DNA of 64,000 bases from Symbiodinium kawagutii (lineage: Eukaryota; Sar; Dinophyceae; Suessiales; Symbiodiniaceae): assembly GCA_009767595.1 (NCBI GenBank), contig VSDK01028556.1:80050-144049 (forward strand). Reading direction: 5' to 3'. The translations under genes and the position numbers were made by a program. A model generated the notes under the pieces. The model was given only the letters and a program-made list of their open reading frames with translations. It was not told the DNA's origin and did not search any database. Positions 42,931 through 54,900 of the stretch are shown here, piece after piece (positions within the stretch are counted from its first letter, which is position 1; the number at the start of each line of letters is the position of its first letter).

Positions 42931-45900
42931 GCATTGCATTAGCGGGGGGGTTGGGGGGGGCGCAGCCCCCCCCATAAGCAAGCAAACATGTAGAGAGATC
43001 CGTGCAATCTTGTACCACCATGTGGAGTAGCATGTTGAAGATTGGCAAGCTTTGATGTCGCAAAAAAAAACGGGAGGGGGGATTGGGGGGAGGGCGCAGC
43101 GCTTCCTTGCTTCCTTCCTTGCTTCCTTGCTTCCTTCCTTCCTTGCTTCCTGGCTTCTTTGCTTCCTTTCTTCCTTGCTTCCTGGCTACAATTTTTTTTT
43201 GATGCATCCCAATTTTTGTTTTGATGCATCCCATTTTTTTTTGATGCATCCCAATTTTTTGATGCATCAGTGACAAGTTTCTCAACTAGTTAACTAGCAC
43301 TGATGGAACCTGAGGTGCATGATTCCAATTGAAAGTGATCATAGAGCTGGTGCCCCCCCAGCTCCTGTCGATGATAATCAACAACATGGGGATAACGAGT
43401 GTCAGAACTGTTGTTGATCCTAACATGGGGATTAACAACATGGGGATCCTAATGTTATTGATCAACAATGAGTATGAACACACAACATGGGTAACATGGG
43501 GATCAACAATGTTAGGAACTGTTGGTTTTCACCTCGTGTGTATCATGTTTGCCCCCAACTTGTCATTGCCATAGCATCCATGCGGCACCCTTCCCAGGAA
43601 ACACACATCATGTCATTGAGGGAGCTGGAAAATGGATTGGATACCCATCTAGCACTGTTAAACTGCTGGCTAAATAGATACATCTTTGTGTCCACCTAGG
43701 GTTCCGAGGCACTGCCTGGCAACCCGCGACAAACCAGCCCATCCCACAAACATCTGACCCAATTCCAATACACCAGGACTGAATCCATCCGCCCAAACGG
43801 TGAGTTGGCAATTGATCAGTGAAACTTTCCCTTTGGAAACGAAGGTGTCTACATTCCGATTCTGCAACTGAATTTGTGACTATTCATGTGACGCACGATC
43901 GTACATATCATCAATATATGAACCATATTGTCATCCTTCCGTTCTTTTACCACCGGCACCATGATCCTATGTATTTTCATATGTCATCATTCCTTCCTCT
44001 TACCACCAGTACCATGATCCTAAATTTCATCATATGTCATCATTCTGTCCTTTTGCCACCGGCACCATGATCCCATATATGTTCATATTTCATCCTTCCT
44101 TCCTTCCTTCCTTTCTTCCTCTTACCGCCGGTTCCATGATCGCAAATATCATCATAGGTCATCCTTCTGTCCGTTTACCACCGGTACCATGTGATACCAC
44201 ACGGTAAGCAAGAACGCTCTGGAAGTGGGAAATCCGTCATTCAGGTTTGCCAAAAAAAATACTCCCAGGTTCGTCTACCATCTGGTCTCACCACTCTTGG
44301 TAGCTCCTGAGCTCCCTCCCACCAGTCAGTCGTTCACCAGAGGGTAGCCCAGCTTGTTCACCAATGAGTTGGCTCCCAAGCAACTTCTGCAACTCGCGGC
44401 GTTCACCTCCGAATGCCACGACGGTGCGCATGGAATAGAGGCATTCCTGAGGGCGCGCGGAGCCACCAAGCGAAGCCATGGATTTACTCTGATAACAATG
44501 GGGGGGGGGCCGTGGACCTAGCATGATAAGCAAGTGTCATGCTTCTTAATCCCGGTAGGTCCATAGGCTCCCATGGACACAGTGATGCTGATCAAATGAA
44601 TGGATCTACCATGATCTACTACCATTTGCTTAGGGCACTCCTGCTTGCTCGGCTCCCCTCTTTAAAGGGATGTAAGGATACTCCTGTCTCCTCAGCTCCC
44701 TACCAACCAGCCAGCCTACCATGGCTGCTAATGTCATGCTTATTCCTGAGATGCTGAAGCCGCTATGTAGCTGAGATTCTTCAACGACACAAGCTGCCTT
44801 GGTGTACCAACCTCAGCATGACAGCTGCTGAATGGGGAGACCGGGATGGCCAAAAGTCCGCGGTAGGCGTCTGGAGAAATCAACGAGTTCAGTGACATTT
44901 CATGCGACATCTGCCAGCGAATCCGCCGAATCAAGAACCTACTGGGTCGAAACAAATGGGGCCCCAAAATTTGGCCGTTTCCCCTGCACAATGTCATAGA
45001 AAAAAATGAGATTTCTTGCTTGGGAAGTACCATAGTTCAATAAAATGTTTTTGCTTGGGATAGCACCCTAACAATCCATTCATGTGCGACCTCCCCTCAA
45101 AAAAGCGCGTTCCAGGCTACCCATCGACCTTTGTGGGGGTGATCGGCTCCCACCAGGGGGGCAAAGGCAAACAAACACTTGCAGAAACATATCCAAAAAG
45201 CATAGGCATGCTTAGTGGGTTCAACAATATTAGTCAAGCAGCCACTGGTTAATTTACTAGGGAAAATAGAATGTTTTAAACCACCAACCAGATATCTACA
45301 AAAAAACATAGGGTAGAGGCCAAATGGGATGAGGTTTGAGCACACGAGCACTAGAAAAAACAACATGACATATATACATGACATTAGAATTTTGGAGCTC
45401 AGGTCAATCAAATGTGTGGACACAACTTGCCAGTGTCTTGGTTGTCATGCCAACTTATACCCGCAAGATGCCACTAAATCACCTTTAAAATAACATTGTT
45501 GCTTGCAACTGTAATTATATAATTGAAGAATGGCTATACCAAGCACTGGGCTTGTACTTACAAATTGCTATACCAATTGTTGCGTATAACAATCCAATCA
45601 CTACCGGGTGATACCACACATTGTTGCCATCGCTCAAATCACCCCCAGCAAACCCCCAAAACAAACCGCCGTTCAGCTGCTCTGCGACTCGAGCATGATC
45701 TCTTGAACCGCCTTGCCCATGATAGCCGCACCAATGCCCATGAAAGGGAGCCTGCTGGCGGGCCGCTGGAGGTGATTGGCGCATGGCAGATGTGTCTACG
45801 ATGCAAAGCCGCCCATGGGTTGAGAGATTTTGTCAGGAGTCATCGAGGCAAATATGAATGTTCTATTTTCAATGTGCACATTGGCCGCTGCACTGATTTT

Positions 45901-48900
45901 CCTGGTGTGTTCGCTCCCATTTGTTGCTTGCTGGTCGCAACAGGTGCGGATACAGTGTCGGATACAGTATGTTTTCTCGTTGTTTTCTCATGGTTCTGAT
46001 TCTATGTCTCGGGATTTGTCGGGCCACGTTTGTCGGTGGCGCCCAAACACCATGAACTACCCAATGGAGGAAACCGATCAGTTTCCGAAACTGTCAGCAA
46101 TGGTCATGTTGATAAACCAGTTTTATCAACAAACAAATCTTTCATTGGCAAGGATCATCAAACCGGAAATCATTCGTATATAATGCTGGTTGGTGGTTTC
46201 AACCCCTATGAAACATATGAGTCAACCAACTACCTGTTAATGAGGGCTAGGGAATACTAGAGAAAATAAAAAATGCCTGAAAACACCAAGCAGAATGGTT
46301 TTTCATCTGCTCAATACGACACCTTGGTTACTCCTGGTCTCCTTCAAAGTGCAGCTGGGCCATAGCTTGGGTACAACCAGGGCACTCTATAAAGTACTAT
46401 AGAAACTTGTGGCCTACCAAATAACCCCATAAGCAAAGGCATCTTAATTATCAGGTATCAGATACTTGCAACCATGTAACCCCTGCGAAAAATTTGCCTG
46501 TCCACCAACCAACCATTTGGCATTACTAGGGGAAGCCAAAAATGTTCGAAACCACCAACCAGTTTCAACCTTACAGCCATGGTGAGTTACCAGCCGCTAA
46601 CTGGAGGGGCAGCTCAACGGATCACCCGTGCGACCGCGACTGGCGAGGCGCATGGCACACATCACCAGCGCAACCAGCCAACCTTGAGTGGTTGACTCCC
46701 TCAACCCAAGTGCACCCCCACAGAGATAATGATTCAGTGAATGGTTAACCATGGCTTGTTGATGGTTAATGAGGGGTATTCATAGGCCATGTTTCAAAGA
46801 TAATGATTCAACAAGCCATGTTTCTGGAATGATGGTTCTTCTGATAGCTATTGATGGTTAACCATGGCTTGTTGATGTTCATGATAGTTATTGATGGTTA
46901 ATGAGGGGTAGTCATAGGAATGGGGATGGTGAATGCTGCTTTGCACATAGTTAGTTAATGAGTCATTGATACTTAAGGGATGGCTCATGATGGTCGATGA
47001 TGGTTGCTGATGGTTAATGACAGCCAAGACTTAATCATTGCTAGTGACTTGTGCTGATGGTTCAGGAGAGTTGATACCTCAAAATGATTGATGGGATGAA
47101 AAAGTCACAACAGTGGGTTGTTCCAACAATCATCATGGGCTTTGATCAAATGTGGTATCTTATAGCCCCCCATGCTGTCCAAAGTCACGCCTGTGGCTGA
47201 GTTCTCAAACGATGCAACTTTTACACCCCAGTAAACTAACCTCGCTGGTTGGTGGTTGAACCACCCCTATGAAAAGTATGAGTCAACCAATCAACCCTTT
47301 GGTAATACTGTCGGGAATAAAGCATGTCTAAAACCACCAGCCGGCTAGAAGTGGGAACTCCACCAGTTTTGAACTGGTTTGGCTATGAAATATGGCGACT
47401 TCGACACCGTCAGAGTCAGCCACCCGAGTCTGTCAACCCCAAGGTGCTATCATGAACCCAAATTCAACATTAGAAAACATTTGAATGATCGCCTTTAACC
47501 ATCAATATTCATCAAAAATCATGGTCAAGTCTCAGCTGCCATCATTAGCGAGAAATTAACCAATACTGTATCAACCACCATACTGTAACCATGATGATCA
47601 ACCATCTTCACCCATGGACTGATAAACAAATCATCAACGGTCATTAAACAATCATGAACGAAAAGGAACACATATCAACCAATATGAACCATCAGTATCA
47701 CAAATGTTGTGGACAATAAAGATGCTTGCAACCACCAAACAAAATCAGCCGTATCGTCATAACTAACCATCTCAACCACTATGCAACCACCATGTAACCA
47801 TCATCACTACGAGGCTAAGCCTTGGATTGTCCACTGCAGCCCGCCTTTGCCCCAGATCTTTTCAGCTTCTCACTTCGTGTCATGGCGTCATCACTTCTGG
47901 ACAGCGCTGACAGCGCAGTCGCCGGCCCCGGTGGTGAAGTTCAGATCGCTAAGAATGCGGGCGCCGGGTTGCCCGAGGAGGATCACCCGCCAAAGACCCA
48001 ACACATCGACGCCGATCAACTCGTTCGTGACTCCCTCAACTGCCACAACGTTAGGAGCTATGATGTCTGTCGTGAGAGACATCGATGCTTGTTGTCCATC
48101 CTTCGCCAAGTCCAACATCACAGCCAGTGAGGTCACGTTGCTACCAGTCTGGGAGAGACTGACCAGCGGCGGGCCTGTCAGGGTACAGCCATGCACCGGA
48201 AACACGAGGCCCTGGAATGCCCCTGGCATCCCCTGGCTAGATGATTGAACAAATAAACCTTGTGATTTAAATATCACAGCCCAACTTCTCAGCCCATCCT
48301 GCTTAGATTTTTTCGTTGACCATATCAACTCAAATAGACCTGTAGTGATTGAAACAGTTTCAAACATCAGAGCGCAACCCTGCCTAATAGCCAGCGAGCT
48401 TTGATACTTCCAGCACAGCAGCCCGGCGCTCCACTGTCAGCAAGACAACAGCCTTCCTCGGCTTCCCCTATGTCAAAAACGAACTCAACCTGTCCGTAGT
48501 CGTCGTAGTTTTCGCCCGCGATAGGAGCAGAGAGAGTACCTTCGAGGCCATTGCAGACAAACCCCTCGAAAAACGGCACCTGGGGCATCAAGGAACGAAT
48601 CAAAACAAGCAAAAGCTAGATGCATAATTAAAACATGTTTATCCCTCCCCACCTCAGGGTTGTTATCATAATAACGGTGCCGGCGTTCTCGATGTTCTCG
48701 GATCCGGTCACCGTGCTTGTGGCGGATGAGTGGGCGGTGCAGGTCTTCCTTCACCGCGGCATCCATCTGCAAATGCGCGGCTTCATCCGCACAGCTGGCA
48801 TCCCACTCACCGCTAACAAGGCCACAGGCAACGAAGAAAATGACAGCTGCGAATGTCGACATGACTTCTCTGCTGCGAAAGGAAGCTCAAACGGTATCGA

Positions 48901-51900
48901 GTTGTGTCCAATATAATGGCTTGTGCCAGAAAAGGTTGGAGAATGAGAAAAGCAAGGCGCAAATATCAAACACCGACTGCCAGCTCTGTTGCAACTTGTT
49001 TCTAGGCATCAACCAACCATGGGTTGAAAGTGGTGAAAATCACAAAAATGAAGCCACCAACCCGTCATCCACCTACTGTGGTTGCTTCAGTGAGCTTCAC
49101 TCACCAACCTGTGGTTCCATCCCCCCCCTCCTTGTTACACGTGCCACCAAGAGACCCAGACCGAAGGCGCATGCGAAGCCACCAATGAAGGCACTGAAAG
49201 ACATAACGCCGTTGCCCAACTTGTCACCGAAGGCATCGCTGATCTTCCTCGGATCCATCACGCCTTTTTTTGGGCGATAATTGGATCGTGAATCACTAGA
49301 CAAATGACAAAACCAAACACACGAGAGTGACAGGGTGGTCGATTTTATTGATCAGCAGTTAACTATCTTTTTGGGGGGGCGATGAATGAACAGGTTGGTC
49401 GCTGAACGACCTCGTCATGAAAAAATGCTTGTCCACCAACCGACTATTTGGTAGTACATATTGGGAAACAAATTAGACCACTTGCCAAATGGGTGGTGAA
49501 TCGATTGATAGTTAATCATGGGTGAAAAGGTGATTATCGGCTAAAGGTGGTTTTAGGTGGTGATAGGTTGCTAATGCTGGATTAATTGATGGTCATACGA
49601 TGGGCGATGATGCTTAACGATGGTTAATGATGGTTGGTTGAGCAAATGGACTGCAAATTGATGGATCAATTGGATGTGCAGCTGGGGCTACGACCATGGT
49701 TATGAGTTATGAGCCCTATAAGGTAGCTGAACTAACCTGTAGAAACCATGGTGAATGACCACTGACTAAGTGCACATCCAAGAATTGATGCTTCATGAGA
49801 AATTTGGCTGTGGGTCAAAACCTTGTACCCCTGGTTCCTCCATCATTAACCTTTGTTTTCTCTTATTATTGTCGGTATATCCTCCATTAGTTGCCTGGTT
49901 AATATTGACCCATAGCCATTTAACCAACCAAATGGATTGTTGGTATACCCCTGCATGAGTTGGTTCATTGACCTTAACCAACTGGTTGGTTGGTTGGTTG
50001 GTTGGTTGGTTGGTTGGTTGGTTGGTTGGTTGGTTGGTTGTATCCTCCGTTCGTTGGTTGGTTACTATGAACCTTCCAAGCCCCAAGTGCCGCGAAGAGC
50101 GGCTCTAAATCATCGTTGATCTCCGAGGGCAAAGCTGCCACTTCCTTCAGGTCGAACCAGCTCACGTCCTGGGCCGCACGTCCCGGGCGTGAGCACGTCC
50201 CGCGTCGTAAAACGACGAGTCCACCATCCAGGTTGGCCACTGGCCCATGGCGGATGCATGTTGGTGGATGATGGTGTTTGATGGTTTTTGATGGTTGATG
50301 ATTGTTGATGATAGTTTTTGATGGTTGATGATTGTTGATGATAGTTTTGATGGTTGATGATTGTTGATGTATGTTGATGTGAATCATGATGACTAGTGAT
50401 GATCGTGATGATCAGTACTGATGATTCCAATCATGATCTTGTTACTGATGGTAAGCAACAAAATTCAAAGCAACATCATGGCTTTGATTTCATCAGCCAG
50501 TTGGAATACAACACCAACAAAATTTGCTTATAGCTGGTTACAGCAATCAATAATCAGTTGAATACAAAAAATACCAGATTTGCCAGGAAAATATACCATC
50601 AACCAGTTGGATACCATATAAGCAACAAAAATGCATCCAGCACCACTTGGACCACTGTACTATCAACCTATCTCTATTAAAAAAATGATGATTTTCCGTT
50701 GCCATGTTAGTTTAACAGAGGGTAAGTAATGGTGAACTGATGGTAAATTGATAGCAATTACACATGGAACTGGTGGCCGCACCAATTGATAGCAAATTAC
50801 TGGCTGTTTTATGGTGAACTGCAAAATAGTTAGAGTATCTTGCAGTTGGCGACTTTCGTTACACAATACATTTTGACACACCGCGTTGTCAAAACTCCAC
50901 TGAGACCTTTTCAACATGTATCCAGAAGGGCTGTGCGAGGATCGGAGGACTTTTATGAACTGTGAGCCATGCTGTAACCATACTTTGCACTTCTGACACG
51001 CAAACAAACACCATCCGATAATCACACTGAAAAAGACAAACGGATCCCGGATCATCACAGTGGAAATGAACAAAATAACAAAAACACACCGCCAAGGAAA
51101 CTTCTGACATACAAACAAGACACAAGTACTTAGTTCTTTCAGCAAGGGGAAGAAATGAGTGCATTTGTTCAGCATTGCTGTACTAAATTGACTTCATGCA
51201 GTAGCATAACCAAGTCTGAACCCTCATGTCTTGAATGCACTTGCCTCAACATTGTCAAAACCTCAAACAAACCTGGTCAGTCGAATTAGGTGGACGCCAC
51301 TCTTGTCATCAATTTTCATGCATCTTAACACAAATTTCCAACGTTGTGAAATGGGATGGTTAATTCTGGTCAGCAACCATGTTGCGGGTTGTAGCAAGAG
51401 TCACTGGGATGAATGAGCTTCTAGCTTGGGCTGAAAGCTCACCAAAACCAGAAACCCCAGGGGCCCCAGCCCAAAAGGATCAGGAGCACCGGCAGTGGCA
51501 CGGTATATGAACTGGTCAGCTTAGAGCTCGGAATGTGCCAGTCAAAACTAAAGCCAATTCTCGGATTAGCTTGGCAACCCATACCCTGAGATTTCAAGGC
51601 GTTGGACTTTCCTCACGAAACAGGTTGCCATTTGAGACATGGTTCCTGGACGTTCCTGGGGATGCCACAAGCAACTTTCAACTGAAGCCCCAGCTGCTGG
51701 AAGTCCAGCTACCTTCATCTCCTGCCTGCTAACATGACGCGGGGTCTGGGGTCCTGGAAAAGCACATTCTTGAAGTACTGGATGCGGAACTTCTTGGTCC
51801 TTGTGGCGACGAAGGGCGGGAGGTGCAATCTGATGCCAATGAATGTCCAAGTATCGCCCTTATTATGAAGGGCAAAGTAATCCGCACGCATGGTTTGTCA

Positions 51901-54900
51901 TTATGCATTTTATATCCCCCATTATTGGGAGATTCGCTTGCAACTGTGAGCATTTCTTGTTGGACATACCCCCAGAAAACTATGAGCATTGCTTCTTCTC
52001 GGGCATATTCCCAAGGTCCTATTCACTGCTGCAAGCATCTTTTCCCTACTGTCAACTTGACAAGTGCTCATTTCTTGACTTGGTCTGTATTGGTCTTCGA
52101 TAACGTTCTCTTGTCACCACGTTGACTCAAATGCCATCCATGCAGTCCACACATATCCAAACACACACAAAATCCTTGAGGCTGCTAGGCTGACTGCCGT
52201 TTTCACTATCCCACGTTGATGAAGCAACCCTTGGAACAACTCTCACCACCAGGATGCTTTCTTCAAATTTTTGAAGCCATGTCTCTGCATGTCGCTGAAA
52301 ATCTTGAAACAAGCACCTGCGCGATGCCAGCCGCCATGCAGAGGGGGATGCTCAAGCGGATGCTTTTAGGCAAAGCTGCTGCTGCTTCTGCTACTTGAAC
52401 ATCCTCCACATGGCAGGTCAATACAACAATCGCTTGTTTGGTGCAACTCGGCCCAAACACGAAATGAGAAGGTTTATACATACAGTACCACTCAATACAT
52501 TCAAACAAGACTTACGGAAAATGCGCTAAAGGATGCACGTACATTTGAAAGTTAAATCTACTCATCATCAATCTGTGAATACTGTGGCAACAAACGAACA
52601 ACCACGGATTTTCAGAGAGCGGTCATATGAACTACAGTAACCTATCTCAGAGATAGGGCATAGTTACAGGCCATGGTACCTTCCAAAAGAGTGACCTTTG
52701 ATTGCTGCATGCGGCTGGCCATTTAAATGAGGGTAACACGAACACAATTGAATCGTTGATTTTGTTTTACATCCTTGCCTCAGTATGAACCTGCGTGGTG
52801 GTCAACCAATGATCAGCCAATAGATGACGCATAGAGAACAAACAAAAGAGCCTACGAACTCTGCTCCAGAATCACCTCATCCCGGTGTTTGGCTCTGCCT
52901 CATGCCTGCGGTGGTTGCTTGCTTGCTGAAAAAACAACCACAATCTGTTTATGACTTAATAAAATGATAATCTCCATCCAAGAAGGCAGAACTGAAGTCC
53001 AACAATCAACCTCGTAATTCCTCAAATGGTTGTTTGACATTTCCCATCTGCACGGTTGATATTTTAGCTGTTAGCTGCAGTTGGTTGCTGCTTGATCTGC
53101 CACTCCCGAGACTTCTTAGCAAATACACCCATCCACCGAGATGACAGAGATGCTTCGCACACCTTGTAAAGTGGCAGCCACGGTATTGGCCACACCAATG
53201 ATGCACATCGTGATACAAAGGCGTTCCTGGGTAGGCAAGGAACAGCTCCAACCTCAAACCCTAGATGTGAAAGGTGGCCAGGGCATATGACTTTTACCAG
53301 CCGGAAAACCCAGCCCCATTTTGCCTACCCAAGTCGGTTTTAGCATACTACCAGTTGGCTACAGTATATACCAGTGATTGATAATTTCTAAGCTGCCTCC
53401 CATGACAGCAGCTGCACAGTTTTCATCACAAACTCCAGGTGACAAGCAGAATTGGTCACCCCTTCACAGAAAAAAACAAAAATACCCAAAGCCTCGGAAC
53501 AAAATCTCACAACCTTGGCCGGCACCCAACAATGAGTTGGGCTACTTTGATCTGGCTGTTGGAACCTTGACCTTGGCGAAAACTGGTTGGTGGCTGAACC
53601 ACCCCTGAGAAAGATATGCTTGTCAACCAACCAGTTCTTAATCATCACAAGGAAAAGACAATATGTTCAAAACCACCAAACTAAAAATCATTCAATCGCA
53701 TCCACTTGCCAATGTCTTTTCCGCTTTCGGTTCAGGTTGAGATCCCCAAGGTTTCATTATCCCTTTGCGTCTTGTTCTAGCCTCTTGTCACCATTTTCCA
53801 TCCCTTAGAAAGCATCTCTCAGCAGTCTTGGCTGACCCAAATTGACCAATCAACCAGAGATCCGACCACCCAATCCGACAAGCAAGCAACCAGCTTGGGG
53901 TACTTGGATGTGGATTTGGGCTTATGACTGGTACATGGCACATAGCCCTTCAAGGTGGGTTACCATGAAAATCAAGGTTTGTAACAAGTCGGTAAGTGGG
54001 CATGAACATGGTGGTTTCCCAAACTAGGGGCGCCCCGAAATCATCCATTTATGGTTATAGCCATTTTTGGGGTACCCTATGTTGAAAAACCACATGAACA
54101 TCCAAGTACCAGTATGACTCGGTACAAGCGAGCGCAAGCAGTTGACAGCACCCAGCGTCCATTTCATCCATCATGCCGTCCATCATACCCTCCATCAGTG
54201 ACGACATCTGCTCAGGCGTCACATTCGCGGGTAGCTCGATCTTAGCCAGGTGATGTTCCCTTTTTGAGCAGTGTGAGGTACAAGCATTCCATATACGTAT
54301 GCATTTGTGCATGAAACAAACTTTTCTTTGCATCGCCATCAGCTGAAACAAACATAAGATCCATAAATAATAAGCAATTCATCAAGATGCACATTGATCT
54401 GTGAAAAGATAAATGCATATATAGTGTTACTGATGTAAGTATCTAGTGTATGCCGGTACGCATGCTTGCATGTACGTACATGATTGCAAAAAAAATAATT
54501 ACTGTATATGCTGTTAATCAATGCTGACGGAAATGGTGGTCAGTAGAGGTTAATCTACATGTTGGATGCCGCCGCGTGGCAGGCACCGTGGAGCCGCCCA
54601 TGCCATCGATCAAATCGCCGAAGACGATCAGCACGATGGGCTGCGTGACGCCGTTGCCGATGGCGCCCAGGAGACCCACGGTGAGGATCAACGCTTCCTG
54701 GGACACCGTCCCGTAACGGGTGGTGGGTTGAGGTGGCGCCCGGCCCCATGGTGGGCCGCAAGCCTAGTGGATGTAGGTGGTTAAGTGTGGTTATAGGATG
54801 ATGAGTATGAATATGGTTTGTTTGATGGGCAATGGTTGGTTCATGGTCAGTCGGTGGATGAATAGCAGCGGTGTTGGGGATTCGTGGCGTGATTCTGGGT

